DNA of 64,000 nucleotides from Clostridium sp. AF15-31 (GCF_003461625.1 NZ_QTXL01000008.1:1-64000); one strand, 5' to 3'. Positions 37,109 to 46,052 are shown, counted from the first letter of the stretch. Program-made: numbers and translations. The notes: a model not told the origin generated them from the letters alone.

Positions 37109-38011
37109 ATGAAGAAAATCTTGATTACCGGTGGAACCACATTTGTCAGTAAGTATGCAGCAAAGTATTTTGTAGAGCATGGATATGATGTTTATGTAGT
37201 GAATCGTAATTCAAAACCGCAGGTTAAGGGCGTGACGCTGATTGAAAGCGACAGGCATAATTTAGGGGATAAGCTGAAGAATCTGCATTTTGATGTTGTT
37301 GCCGACATAACCGCTTATGATGCACAAGACATAATTGATTTACATAATTCGCTGGACTCTTTTGATCAATATATAATGATTAGTTCCAGTGCGGTATATC
37401 CGGAGTATGGTGTACAGCCATTTCCTGAGGATTCTGAAAGAGCAGTAAATAAATTCTGGGGAAAATATGGAACAGATAAGATCGAAGCAGAAAATGCACT
37501 GTTGGAGAGAGTCCCGGATGGTTATATTTTAAGACCGCCATATTTATATGGTTCTATGGACAACGTCTATCGGGAGGCGTTTGTATTTGACTGTGCAATG
37601 GCAGACAGAAAATTTTATTTGCCGGAAGACGGTGAGATGAAATTACAGTTTTTCCATGTGGAAGATTTGTGCAGGCTGATGGAAGTATTAATTACAAAGC
37701 GCCCAACGGATCATATCTTAAATGTCGGAAATGAAAATGTAATATCGATAAGAGACTGGGTTATCAAATGTTATGCCTGCTTTGATAAAGTACCGGAATT
37801 CGTATCGGTACCGGAAACAGTAGAGCAGAGAAATTATTTCAGCTTTTATAATTATGAATACTGTCTTGATGTGACCCGGCAGAAGAAGATATATCCGGAG
37901 ACGATGTCAATGGATGCCGGGTTACAGGAGGCTGCAAATTGGTATATAGAGCATGAAGGTGAGGTAAACAAGAAGCCATATTGGGAGTATATTGATACCA
38001 ATTTGGTATAA
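37109..38011 (+). CDS. NAD-dependent epimerase/dehydratase family protein
   Basis: The start at 37109 follows AAAGGAGATATCA; upstream reading frame is not conserved. The product has 300 residues. It is an extended short-chain dehydrogenase: nucleotide-binding LITGGTTFVSKYAAKYF, active-site SSSAVYPEYG and YGTDKIEAENAL (YxxxK). PPYLYG and GNENVISI match the sugar-nucleotide epimerase/reductase subfamily. Substrate unknown. The 3' end is repeated in decayed form at 39023-39094, beyond the next gene. Confidence 0.8.
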   Translation: MKKILITGGTTFVSKYAAKYFVEHGYDVYVVNRNSKPQVKGVTLIESDRHNLGDKLKNLHFDVVADITAYDAQDIIDLHNSLDSFDQYIMISSSAVYPEYGVQPFPEDSERAVNKFWGKYGTDKIEAENALLERVPDGYILRPPYLYGSMDNVYREAFVFDCAMADRKFYLPEDGEMKLQFFHVEDLCRLMEVLITKRPTDHILNVGNENVISIRDWVIKCYACFDKVPEFVSVPETVEQRNYFSFYNYEYCLDVTRQKKIYPETMSMDAGLQEAANWYIEHEGEVNKKPYWEYIDTNLV

Positions 38012-38034
38012 AGGTAATTGACATAATAAGATGA
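37966..38034 (+). repeat. epimerase 3' end, copy 1 of a direct repeat
   Basis: The block covering the last codons (KKPYWEYIDTNLV) and the following AATTGACATAATAAGATG recurs at 39023-39094. The two copies enclose the TrmH-type gene. Confidence 0.65.
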
Positions 38035-38063
38035 CAAGCGTGTGTATCAGGAAGGGAATTACG

Positions 38064-38894
38064 ATGAAAATAATAGAAGTAATGGATCTGAACCGTCCGG
38101 AACTGACGGTTTATGCGGAGCTTTCGGAACGGCAGCTTGCAACAATCTATGAACCGGAGGAAGGGTTGTTTATTGCTGAGAGTCCGAAGGTGATTGAGCG
38201 GGCGTTAGATGGTGGATATGAACCGGTGTCTTTTCTGGCAGAAAAGGGACAGCTTGCAGAGGCTGAGGAGATTCTGGATCGGATGGAGGATGTCCCAATC
38301 TATGTTGCACCGGATGAAATATTGACGAAGCTTACCGGTTATCATCTGACAAGAGGACTCTGGTGTGCGATGCGCCGCAGGACATTGCCAACGATAGAGG
38401 AGGTATGTCAGGGAGCGAAGCGGATCGCTATTCTGGAAGAAGTGGTCAATCCGACAAATGTGGGAGCGTTGTTTCGCTGTGCCGCAGCACTTGGAATGGA
38501 TGCGGTGATATTGACCGGTGGCTGCAGTGATCCTCTTTACAGACGTGCAAGTCGTGTGAGTATGGGAACAGTATTCCAGATTCCGTGGACCATGTTGTCA
38601 AAGAAGGATGGTGTCTGGCCGGAGCAGGCAATGAAGACATTGAAAGAAATGGGCTTTAAGACGGCGGCAATGGCACTCCGAGAAGATAGTGTAGGAATTG
38701 ATGATCCGCAGTTAAATAGTGAGGAAAAGCTGGCAATTGTGCTCGGTACAGAGGGCGATGGGCTGGCCGGAGATACGATAGCTGACTGCGATTATACGGT
38801 TATGATTCCGATGGCACATGGCGTAGATTCACTTAACGTAGCGGCGGCAGGAGCGGTAGCTTTCTGGCAGCTGGGACATCAGCGGCAGGAGTAG
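38064..38894 (+). CDS. TrmH/SPOUT-family RNA methyltransferase
   Basis: The ATG at 38064 follows AGGAAGGGA; 276 residues. An N-terminal L30e-like substrate domain (about residues 1-100) is followed by a SPOUT knot domain: ILEEVVNPTNVGALFRCAAA (motif 1), IVLGTEGDGL (motif 2) and IPMAHGVDSLNVAAAGAVA (motif 3). These proteins methylate 2'-O ribose in rRNA or tRNA using S-adenosylmethionine. The target RNA is not predictable. It is flanked by two copies of the epimerase 3' end, so it may have entered as a unit. Confidence 0.88.
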   Translation: MKIIEVMDLNRPELTVYAELSERQLATIYEPEEGLFIAESPKVIERALDGGYEPVSFLAEKGQLAEAEEILDRMEDVPIYVAPDEILTKLTGYHLTRGLWCAMRRRTLPTIEEVCQGAKRIAILEEVVNPTNVGALFRCAAALGMDAVILTGGCSDPLYRRASRVSMGTVFQIPWTMLSKKDGVWPEQAMKTLKEMGFKTAAMALREDSVGIDDPQLNSEEKLAIVLGTEGDGLAGDTIADCDYTVMIPMAHGVDSLNVAAAGAVAFWQLGHQRQE

Positions 38895-39022
38895 TATCCG
38901 TTTGTAAAGATTGTGCGTCGACGACAGGAAAGGGTGGTCTTCTGGCAGGTGAGATACCGCTGACAGGAATAAATAGTATTCATCTGGAAAGTTATAGCAT
39001 CAGCCGCAAAAAGTAGCAGCCC

Positions 39023-39094
39023 GCAAGAAAACATGCTGGGAATATATTGATGCCGATTTGGTAAAATAATAAATTGACAAATAATAAGATGGCA
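39023..39094 (+). repeat. decayed second copy of the epimerase 3' end
   Basis: The segment can be read KKTCWEYIDADLVK and then stop, against KKPYWEYIDTNLV in the gene, and continues AAATTGACAAATAATAAGATG. Upstream (38895-39022) nothing is intact. It is a relic of a duplicated epimerase gene or a second attachment-type repeat. Confidence 0.65.
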
Positions 39095-39102
39095 GTATAA
39101 TG

Positions 39103-39140
39103 ATTGGTAGCACTGAATTGGTGCTACCAATTTCTTTTAT
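39103..39140 (+). terminator. Rho-independent terminator
   Basis: ATTGGTAGCAC pairs with GTGCTACCAAT and TTTCTTTT follows. Confidence 0.8.
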
Positions 39141-39194
39141 ATGAAAAGTATAGTTCAAACGAAAAAGGATAAAAAATGTAGAGAGGACATTTGA

Positions 39195-39566
39195 ATGAAG
39201 TATATTAGACAGTTTTTAATCATTCTTGCAATTTCATTTATCGGGGAACTGCTCAAATATGTATTACCTTTGCCGATTCCTGCCAGTATTTATGGAATGG
39301 CGATTTTATTTGTATGCCTGATGACGGGCTGGATCAAGTTAGAAGCAGTGAAGGAGACAGGGAAATTTTTAATTGAGATCATGCCATTGATGTTCATTCC
39401 TGCCGGTGTTGGTCTGATGGTTAGCTGGGGAACGTTGAAGCCGGTGCTGATTCCGGTATGTGTGATCACGGTCGTTACGATCATTACGGTTATGGCGATG
39501 ACAGGCAGACTGTCACAGTGGATCATCAGAAAGGATAGGAAGAAAGAGGAACAAGAGGATGCATGA
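39195..39566 (+). CDS. lrgA: LrgA/CidA-family holin-like protein
   Basis: The ATG at 39195 follows GAGAGGACA; 123 residues, normal for LrgA. Four membrane helices; the motif PLPIPASIYGMAILFVCL (about residues 24-41) is characteristic. With LrgB it forms a membrane pair linked to murein hydrolase control and, in several bacteria, to pyruvate or overflow-metabolite transport. Overlaps lrgB by 8 bases. Confidence 0.9.
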   Translation: MKYIRQFLIILAISFIGELLKYVLPLPIPASIYGMAILFVCLMTGWIKLEAVKETGKFLIEIMPLMFIPAGVGLMVSWGTLKPVLIPVCVITVVTIITVMAMTGRLSQWIIRKDRKKEEQEDA

Positions 39567-40251
39567 TTTTTTTGAAAACTCCCTGTTTGCGGGAGTTACA
39601 CTTAGCCTGATCTCATATTTGATCGGGTCAATATTAAAGAAGAAATTCAAACTGGGAATATTTAATCCGTTACTGATCTCGATTGTAGTTACTATCCTGG
39701 TACTGGTTGTGAGCAAGGTGGATTATGATACTTATAATGAAGGCGCCAAATATTTAAGCTGGCTGTTGACCCCTGCAACTGTATGCCTGGCGATCCCACT
39801 CTATGAACAGTGGGAACTGCTGAAGCATAACTGTAAGGCGGTTATGGCAGGTCTTGTTGCCGGTGTGGTGACAAGTCTTTGTACGGTGTTTGTATTGTCA
39901 AAGATCATGGGACTTACACATGAGGAGTATGTAACGATGCTTCCGAAGTCTATCACGACTGCGATCGGTATGGGTGTTTCAGAAGAACTGGGTGGATATG
40001 TAACGATTACGGTTGCGGTTATTATCGTAACGGGTGTTCTTGGAAATATATTTGGTGAATTAGTGTGCAAGATTTTTCGAATCACCGAACCGATATCAAA
40101 GGGTCTGGCATTTGGCTCTGCATCTCATGCGATCGGAACGGCAAAGGCGATCGAGATCGGTGAAGTGGAGGGGGCAATGAGCAGTCTGGCGATTGCGGTT
40201 TCCGGTATTCTTACGGTTGTGCTTTCGTCGTTATTTGCGCATTTTATGTAG
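39559..40251 (+). CDS. lrgB: LrgB-family membrane protein
   Basis: The protein has 230 residues with several membrane helices and the LrgB block LTPATVCLAIPLYEQW (about residues 71-86), then MLPKSITTAIGMGVSEELGG and FGSASHAIGTAKA. It overlaps lrgA, so the two are translationally coupled. A GntR-type regulator follows 100 bases later; control of lrgAB by it is plausible but not shown. Confidence 0.9.
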   Translation: MHDFFENSLFAGVTLSLISYLIGSILKKKFKLGIFNPLLISIVVTILVLVVSKVDYDTYNEGAKYLSWLLTPATVCLAIPLYEQWELLKHNCKAVMAGLVAGVVTSLCTVFVLSKIMGLTHEEYVTMLPKSITTAIGMGVSEELGGYVTITVAVIIVTGVLGNIFGELVCKIFRITEPISKGLAFGSASHAIGTAKAIEIGEVEGAMSSLAIAVSGILTVVLSSLFAHFM

Positions 40252-40354
40252 TTATATACGCCGCATTATAAAATGCAGGGGTTTATTTCAAATTTACAGA
40301 TCAGATATCAAAATATAGAAATAACGAAATTTATTGATAGTCAAGGAGACGAGT

Positions 40355-41038
40355 ATGGAAAAACAACATGTTACATCAGAATATGAAAAAGCAATTCAAT
40401 ATATTTACAGCCTGATGCAGGACGGAACCTTGCAGAACGGAAGCAAGCTTCCAACCGAACGTACGATAGCGGAGACGTTAGGAATCGGAAGAAATTCGAC
40501 CAGGGAGGCACTCAGTATCCTGCATGGCATGGGAATGATCGAACGCGTACAGGGATCGGGAAATTATATATCAAAAAATGCCGGAGAGTCGATCCGTCAG
40601 ATGCTTATGATGATGCTGGCACTTGGCAGTATCACGAAATCCGAGGTCTGTGAGTTCCGTTGTACAATGGAAAAGTCTGTATGCAGTATGCTGATCGAGA
40701 AAGGAATACCATTTGAGTGTCAGGTGCTTCTGGAGGATAATCTGGCAAGGATGGAGCAGGTGGATGGTTCCGAACTGGTTAGTGTGGATAAGGAATTTCA
40801 TGAATTGCTGATCCGGGCAACAGAGAATGAACTATTTTCGATGATCATGGAGGCGGTTATGATCGTTTATCGGGAATGGATCGATCTGGTGCTGCGCCGT
40901 GTGAATACAAAAGAAAAGGCAAACTTGCTTAATTATCACAAGCAGATCTATAATAGTGTATTGGAACGTGATGAAGCAGCCATGAAAGCGGCGGTAGACG
41001 GGCATTATCATCTGATCAGCCAGATGCTTGCATTGTAG
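40355..41038 (+). CDS. FadR/GntR-family transcriptional regulator
   Basis: The ATG at 40355 follows CAAGGAGAC; 227 residues. Winged helix at the N-terminus (KLPTERTIAETLGIGRNSTR, then EALSILHGMGMIERVQGSGN), followed by an all-helical FCD effector domain (about residues 85-225) with metal-binding-type His in DKEFHELL and later NYHKQI, GHYHLI. FCD regulators sense small organic acids. Position after lrgAB and before unrelated genes leaves the targets open. Confidence 0.85.
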   Translation: MEKQHVTSEYEKAIQYIYSLMQDGTLQNGSKLPTERTIAETLGIGRNSTREALSILHGMGMIERVQGSGNYISKNAGESIRQMLMMMLALGSITKSEVCEFRCTMEKSVCSMLIEKGIPFECQVLLEDNLARMEQVDGSELVSVDKEFHELLIRATENELFSMIMEAVMIVYREWIDLVLRRVNTKEKANLLNYHKQIYNSVLERDEAAMKAAVDGHYHLISQMLAL

Positions 41039-41076
41039 GTGAGTAGAGGTAAAATATAAGGAGGAGGTAAGAGAGT

Positions 41077-41649
41077 ATGATCGTAACACTTGGAAGACAA
41101 TGTGGATGTGCCGGAGATGAAGTTGGAAAAAAATTATCGGAGCTGTTAGGGATTCCCTTTTATACGAAGCCAGAGCTGATCGCGCTTGCAAAAGAAAAGA
41201 AAATTTATGAAAAGTACCCAATGTATTTTGGTGAGCAGCCGGTAAATGCGATGATCAGTTCGGTTGCGGATGATTTCTGTCCGAAGAATCAGTATGATAC
41301 ACCGAAACGGGCATTGTCAGCAATGTTTGGCGGACAGAGTTTTATTATTATAGGACGTGCTTCGAATTATGCCTACCGGGATGATAAGGATGCTGTCCGG
41401 GTGTTTCTGTGCGGAGATAAGAAGCAGCGGGCGCATCATATCGCAGGAAAGCATAAGATCTCGGAGCGAAAGGCTATAGCGCTTGTTGAAAAGACAGATG
41501 AGAAACGGCGTGGTTATCACAGATATTATACCGGAGAAGAATGGGGCTATGCAGAGAATTATGATCTGTGTATAGACGCGGTACGACTGGGTGTTGATAA
41601 GACGGCGGAATTGATCGCAGACTATGTAAAGCATGTCGGAGGAAGATAA
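41077..41649 (+). CDS. cytidylate kinase-like family protein
   Basis: ATG after AAGGAGGAGG; 190 residues. The N-terminus VTLGRQCGCAGDEVGKKLSE resembles the P-loop of cytidylate kinases, but with the GRQCGCAG form typical of the cytidylate kinase-like family common in clostridia. GIPFYTKPELIALA and DEKRRGYHRYYTGEEWG follow. Substrate not established. It abuts the next gene by zero bases. Confidence 0.8.
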   Translation: MIVTLGRQCGCAGDEVGKKLSELLGIPFYTKPELIALAKEKKIYEKYPMYFGEQPVNAMISSVADDFCPKNQYDTPKRALSAMFGGQSFIIIGRASNYAYRDDKDAVRVFLCGDKKQRAHHIAGKHKISERKAIALVEKTDEKRRGYHRYYTGEEWGYAENYDLCIDAVRLGVDKTAELIADYVKHVGGR

Positions 41650-42294
41650 ATGACAACGAGAGAAGAAGCGCTGGCATATGGACTGTCTTTTCCTGATACA
41701 TATCAGCAGGCGCCATTTCATGATCCGAACTGGCAACTGGTGCGTGTGAAAGGAAGCAAGAAGGCATTCCTGTGGACATATGAGAGAGACGGATATATTA
41801 ATCTGAATGTAAAGGTCGATCCGGAATGGCGTGATTTCTGGCGGAGCGCATTTGACGCGGTGATACCGGGCTGGCATCAGAATAAGGAGCATTGGAATAC
41901 GATCATTCTGGATGGAAGTATTCCGGATCAGGATGTGAAACGGATGATTGCAGAGAGTTATGATCTGGTGACAACCAGTCCATCAAAGAGAATCTATGAG
42001 GCTGTGAAAAAGATTCCAGCCGGAAAGGTTGCAACCTATGGTCAGATCGCGGAGCTTGCCGGGGATAAGAAGATGGCGCGTGCAGTGGGAAACGCGCTTC
42101 ATAGGAATCCGGATCCGGAGCACATTCCCTGCTTTCGTGTGGTAAATGCAAAGGGTGAATTATCCGGAGCATTTGCATTTGGCGGAAAGAATGTACAGGC
42201 AGATCGATTGACGGCAGATGGAGTTACAGTTGTCGATGGACGGGTGGATATGGAGAGATTTGGAATAAAGATCTTAGATGGAGAAATCATATAA
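41650..42294 (+). CDS. MmcQ/YjbR domain fused to an O6-alkylguanine methyltransferase-like domain
   Basis: The protein has 214 residues. Residues 1-100 are an MmcQ/YjbR (DUF419) fold: ALAYGLSFPDTYQQAPFHDP, VKVDPEWRDFWR, WNTIILDGSIPDQDVKRMI. Residues 108-190 are an MGMT-type DNA-binding domain: KRIYEAVKKIPAGKVATYGQ, then IAELAGDKKMARAVGNALHR and IPCFRVVNAKGELSG. The active-site motif is PCFR, where MGMT normally has PCHR; the Cys is present but the His that activates it is Phe. It may be a damage sensor or a weakened transferase. Starts directly after the kinase-like stop. Confidence 0.82.
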   Translation: MTTREEALAYGLSFPDTYQQAPFHDPNWQLVRVKGSKKAFLWTYERDGYINLNVKVDPEWRDFWRSAFDAVIPGWHQNKEHWNTIILDGSIPDQDVKRMIAESYDLVTTSPSKRIYEAVKKIPAGKVATYGQIAELAGDKKMARAVGNALHRNPDPEHIPCFRVVNAKGELSGAFAFGGKNVQADRLTADGVTVVDGRVDMERFGIKILDGEII

Positions 42295-42470
42295 AAATAT
42301 ATAAGTGAAAAATGATTTATATGCAGGAAATGACCGTTCAAATACAAAGGTTATTTGAAACAGAAAACAAGTCATTTTTGCAAGACTACTGTACAGGCAG
42401 GGGGAGGCAGTATATAATATATCCGTAATTCCAACATGGGGATTTAAATGAGGTTTGGGATACATATATA

Positions 42471-42510
42471 ACCAGAGACTTGTCGGGGGCGATAGTCTCT
42501 GGTTTTTTTG
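42471..42510 (+). terminator. Rho-independent terminator in the 42295-42609 gap
   Basis: ACCAGAGACT pairs with AGTCTCTGGT over a GC-rich loop, then TTTTTTT. It lies 180 bases after the gene; a TATAAT-like box at 42414 could make a short untranslated RNA ending here, but this is weak. Nothing else is seen in the gap. Confidence 0.75.
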
Positions 42511-42609
42511 TTTGGAATGCATATTTTACGGAGTGGAAGTTAATTATTTTGTAATTCCGTTTGAATGTGTAAGATTTGCAGGCAATTCTTTATTTGAAAG
42601 GAAATAAAA

Positions 42610-43110
42610 ATGTCAGAATATCAGTATGTAGAGCATGAATTTGCTCCGGTATATAATGAAGAATCACAGGTGCTGGTTCTTGGCAGTCTGCCATCGGTGA
42701 AATCCAGAGAGCAGGGCTTCTACTACGGACATCCGAGAAACCGTTTTTGGAAGGTTGTGGCAGCTGTACTTGGTGTACCGGAACCCTTGACGATAGAAGA
42801 GAAAAAACGGATGCTGCTTGCCGGTCATGTGGCGGTCTATGATGTGATCCGGGCTTGTGAGATCATCGGTTCCAGTGACAGCAGTATTCGAAATGTGCTT
42901 CCTGCAGATATTAAAAGCATTGTAGCACATACCCCGATCCGGGCAGTTTTTACAAATGGTAAGACTGCCGGCAGATTATACAAAAAATATCAGGCGGAAC
43001 ATATCGTTCTTCCGATGATCGAGCTGCCATCGACAAGTCCGGCAAATGCAGCGTTTTCGCTGGAACGACTGGAAGAAATATGGAAATCGGAGATTGGTAA
43101 ATATTTGTAA
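42610..43110 (+). CDS. DNA-deoxyinosine (hypoxanthine) / mismatch uracil-DNA glycosylase
   Basis: ATG after GAAAGGAAATAAAA; 166 residues. The uracil-DNA-glycosylase superfamily core is clear: LVLGSLPSVKSREQGFYYGH then PRNRFWKVVAAVLG, and later FTNGKTAGRLYKKY and LPSTSPANAAFS. The GSLPS-x-x-S...YYGHPRN.FW form is that of the hypoxanthine-DNA glycosylase family. It removes deaminated bases as the first step of base-excision repair, and stands near the alkyl-transferase-like gene. Confidence 0.85.
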   Translation: MSEYQYVEHEFAPVYNEESQVLVLGSLPSVKSREQGFYYGHPRNRFWKVVAAVLGVPEPLTIEEKKRMLLAGHVAVYDVIRACEIIGSSDSSIRNVLPADIKSIVAHTPIRAVFTNGKTAGRLYKKYQAEHIVLPMIELPSTSPANAAFSLERLEEIWKSEIGKYL

Positions 43111-43248
43111 AAGTATTTTACAATAGTGACGCTGACATAAAAAAAGAACAATATTTTACATTAATTATACACAACTTTACAGATTCATCAGATGGTTTTA
43201 CCTGCGTATGATAGCGGCCTTTTTTTTGTATGATATACTGCATCCAGA

Positions 43249-43313
43249 CCAGAATTTTCTCATGCCATTAGTTTATTTTTAATTTTACAAAATTCTGGTG
43301 GGTGTGGTATAGT
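43249..43313 (+). promoter_or_regulatory. promoter with inverted repeat ahead of the TetR-type gene
   Basis: CCAGAATTTT (43249-43258) and AAAATTCTGG (43289-43298) form a perfect 10-bp inverted repeat with a 30-base spacer. The right arm covers the -35 end and spacer of a promoter with TTACAA (43285-43290) and TATAGT (43308-43313). Autoregulation by DNA looping or two half-operators is plausible. Confidence 0.6.
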
Positions 43314-43362
43314 AAGGATAACTTTTTTTCTGATGAACAATAGACGTGGAGGTTACAAGAAA

Positions 43363-43944
43363 ATGTCTCAGATAACGAAACGTGCGTTGGAAGCATCACT
43401 GAAGAAGCTTCTTACAAAGAAGCCGCTTGATAAGATAACGATAACGGATATCACGGAAGACTGCGGCATCAACCGAATGACATTTTACTATCATTTTAAA
43501 GATATCTATGATCTGGTAGAGTGGGTGTGTGTGGAGGATGCAACGAGGATACTGGGTGAGAATAAAACCTATGATACCTGGCAGGAAGGCTTCCTTCGTA
43601 TCTTTGAAGCGGTGAGCGAGAATAAGACATTTATGATGAATGCATATCATTCGATCAGCAGAGATCAGGTAGAAAAATATCTGTACAGTCTGACGTATGA
43701 TCTGATGATCAAGGTCATCGAAGATAAGGCGAAGGATATGCAGGTGCGGGATGAAGATAAGAAGTTCATTGCTGATTTTTACAAATGCTCCTTTGTCGGC
43801 GTATTACTTGAATGGATCGAGAATGGCATGAAGCAGGATCCACATGTGATCGTAGATAAGATGGGACTGGTGATGCATGACAATATTACCAGAGCACTGG
43901 AAGCATTTCGGACAGATGCCTTTCACAAAAAAACAGAGAGCTGA
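43363..43944 (+). CDS. TetR/AcrR-family regulator
   Basis: ATG at 43363 after GGAGG; frame open from 43333. The product has 193 residues. The helix-turn-helix reads DKITITDITEDCGINRMTFY then YHFKDIYDLVEW, the form of the DhaS/TetR_C_8-type regulators in Firmicutes. The C-terminal ligand domain (about 75-185) is helical. The next gene downstream, on the same strand, is oleate hydratase, so a role in sensing fatty acids is a reasonable guess only. Confidence 0.85.
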   Translation: MSQITKRALEASLKKLLTKKPLDKITITDITEDCGINRMTFYYHFKDIYDLVEWVCVEDATRILGENKTYDTWQEGFLRIFEAVSENKTFMMNAYHSISRDQVEKYLYSLTYDLMIKVIEDKAKDMQVRDEDKKFIADFYKCSFVGVLLEWIENGMKQDPHVIVDKMGLVMHDNITRALEAFRTDAFHKKTES

Positions 43945-44030
43945 CAGATACATTGAAAAAACAATGTGTCTTATTTTTCAGACCGGTTATCCCATCAAAA
44001 CAGGGGAAATGATAAAATTTTAGACAGAAC

Positions 44031-44068
44031 AAGTACCGTGAATATATTTTTATCACGGTACTTTTTTT
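44031..44068 (+). terminator. terminator after the TetR-type gene
   Basis: AAGTACCGTGA pairs with TCACGGTACTT, then TTTTT. It separates the regulator from oleate hydratase. Confidence 0.85.
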
Positions 44069-44073
44069 GTTTA

Positions 44074-44102
44074 TTGAGGGCAAAAACGGGGAATCTTATA
44101 AT
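44074..44102 (+). promoter_or_regulatory. promoter of the oleate hydratase gene
   Basis: TTGAGG (44074-44079) and TATAAT (44097-44102), 17-base spacer, immediately after the terminator. Confidence 0.7.
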
Positions 44103-44166
44103 AAAGACAGTTTTTGAAATAACTGGTCTGTTTGCGGGCAGGCTGTATAGATTGGAGGTAATTCGT

Positions 44167-45942
44167 ATGTATTATGCAAGTGGAAATTATGAAGCATTTG
44201 CCAGACCTAAGAAGCCGACGGGTGTGGATCAGAAATCGGCATATATTATAGGTTCGGGACTTGGTGCATTGGCGGCAGCCTGTTTTCTGGTAAGAGATGG
44301 ACAGATGAAAGGCTCACATGTACACATTCTGGAGAAAGACCCGATTCCGGGTGGGGCATGTGATGGTTATCAGTACAGCGATATCGGCTATGTTATGCGT
44401 GGCGGACGTGAGATGGATAACCATTTTGAGTGTATGTGGGATCTGTTCCGTTCGATTCCGTCCATCGAGACAGAGGGTGTCAGTGTACTGGATGAGTATT
44501 ACTGGCTGAATAAGGCAGATCCAAACTATTCTTTGTGTCGGGCAACTGAGAATCAGGGACAGGATGCACATACCGATAAGAAATTCGGATTATCCGATAA
44601 GGGTGCAATGGAGATCATGAAGCTGTTCTTTACCCCGGATGAAGAATTATATAATAAACGGATCGATGAGTATTTTGATGAAGAAGTGCTCAACTCTAAC
44701 TTCTGGATGTACTGGCGGACGATGTTTGCATTTGAGAACTGGCATTCTGCACTTGAGATGAAGCTCTATATTAAGCGTTTTATCCATCATGTCGGAGGAC
44801 TGCCGGATTTCACGGCACTTCGTTTTACCAAATATAACCAGTATGAGTCCATGATTCTTCCGATGGTAAAATATCTGGAATCATTCGGTGTGGTGTTCCA
44901 TTATAATACCAAGGTCATAAATGTGGAATTCGAGATCGAAGCAGGAAGAAAGCTGGCAAAGAAGATTGATATTATCCGTGACGGTGAAGCAGATGCGATC
45001 GACCTGACCGAGAATGATCTGGTATTTATCACAAATGGCGGCTGCGTGGAGAATTCTTCATACGGAAGCCAGAACAAACCGGCTGAGTTCAAGACCGAGA
45101 TTCGCGAAGGCGGCGGATGGGATATGTGGCGGAAGATCGCTGCACAGGATCCATCCTTCGGACATCCGGACAAATTCTGTTACGATCCGGAGCAGTCAAA
45201 CTGGATGAGTGCAACGGTAACGACTTTGGATGAAAAGATCCTTCCGTATATTAAGAATATATGCAAGAGGGATCCACTTTCCGGCAAGGTAGTTACAGGT
45301 GGTATCGTGACTGCAAGAGATTCCGAATGGCTGCTCTCCTGGACGATCAATCGCCAGCCACAGTTTCGTAATCAGCCAAAGGGTCAGGTGCTTGTATGGG
45401 TATATGGCTTATTCTCGAATAAACCGGGTGATTATGTAAAGAAGACCATGCGGGAATGTACCGGTAAGGAGATCTGCGAAGAATGGCTCTATCATATCGG
45501 AGTACCGGAGGAGAAAATACCGGAGCTTGCTGAGCACAGCGCAAACACAGTGCCGGTTATGATGCCGTATATTACAGCATTTTTCATGCCGCGTGAGAAA
45601 GGTGACCGCCCGGATGTTGTACCGGAGGGCGCGGTAAACTTTGCATTTCTTGGACAGTTTGCAGAGACAGCAAGAGATACGATATTTACGACCGAGTATT
45701 CGATCCGTACCGGTATGGAGGCAGTATATACTCTGTTGAATATCGACCGTGGTGTGCCTGAGGTCTGGGGCAGTGTCTATGATGTACGGGATCTGTTAAA
45801 TGCGACCGTAGCGATCCGTGATGGCAGAAAGATCACGGATATGAAGCTTGGACTGAAAGAGAAGATCGCAATGAAGGAGCTTTTAAAGGCGGTAGAAGGA
45901 ACCGATGTCGAGAAACTTCTCCGGGAGCATGGAGCGATATAA
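44167..45942 (+). CDS. ohyA: oleate hydratase (MCRA-type flavoprotein)
   Basis: The start at 44167 has TTGGAGGTAATTCGT upstream; the frame extends to 43966 but that crosses a terminator and promoter. The product has 591 residues, the family length. It adds water to the cis-9 double bond of oleate or linoleate, giving 10-hydroxy acids, with FAD as cofactor; this detoxifies free fatty acids. FAD-binding motif IIGSGLGALAAACFLVRDG, then EKDPIPGGACDG, GGREMDNHFECMWDLFRSIP and WMYWRTMFAFENWHS are all characteristic. The cytoplasmic/peripheral membrane location is from family knowledge. Own promoter and terminator. Confidence 0.93.
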   Translation: MYYASGNYEAFARPKKPTGVDQKSAYIIGSGLGALAAACFLVRDGQMKGSHVHILEKDPIPGGACDGYQYSDIGYVMRGGREMDNHFECMWDLFRSIPSIETEGVSVLDEYYWLNKADPNYSLCRATENQGQDAHTDKKFGLSDKGAMEIMKLFFTPDEELYNKRIDEYFDEEVLNSNFWMYWRTMFAFENWHSALEMKLYIKRFIHHVGGLPDFTALRFTKYNQYESMILPMVKYLESFGVVFHYNTKVINVEFEIEAGRKLAKKIDIIRDGEADAIDLTENDLVFITNGGCVENSSYGSQNKPAEFKTEIREGGGWDMWRKIAAQDPSFGHPDKFCYDPEQSNWMSATVTTLDEKILPYIKNICKRDPLSGKVVTGGIVTARDSEWLLSWTINRQPQFRNQPKGQVLVWVYGLFSNKPGDYVKKTMRECTGKEICEEWLYHIGVPEEKIPELAEHSANTVPVMMPYITAFFMPREKGDRPDVVPEGAVNFAFLGQFAETARDTIFTTEYSIRTGMEAVYTLLNIDRGVPEVWGSVYDVRDLLNATVAIRDGRKITDMKLGLKEKIAMKELLKAVEGTDVEKLLREHGAI

Positions 45943-46000
45943 ATACAAGATCTGTATATAAAGAAAGTCTCACGATATAATATAGTGAAAGAAAACAAAG

Positions 46001-46052
46001 CATCTGCTGATGTATGGACTTTATATAGTTTATGGATCAGCAGATGTTTTTT
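46001..46052 (+). terminator. terminator after oleate hydratase
   Basis: CATCTGCTGAT pairs with ATCAGCAGATG, then TTTTTT. Confidence 0.82.

Noticed and set aside
42380-42510. A small RNA gene with TATAAT-like box and terminator
   Set aside because: There is no convincing -35 box and no recognisable structure apart from the terminator.
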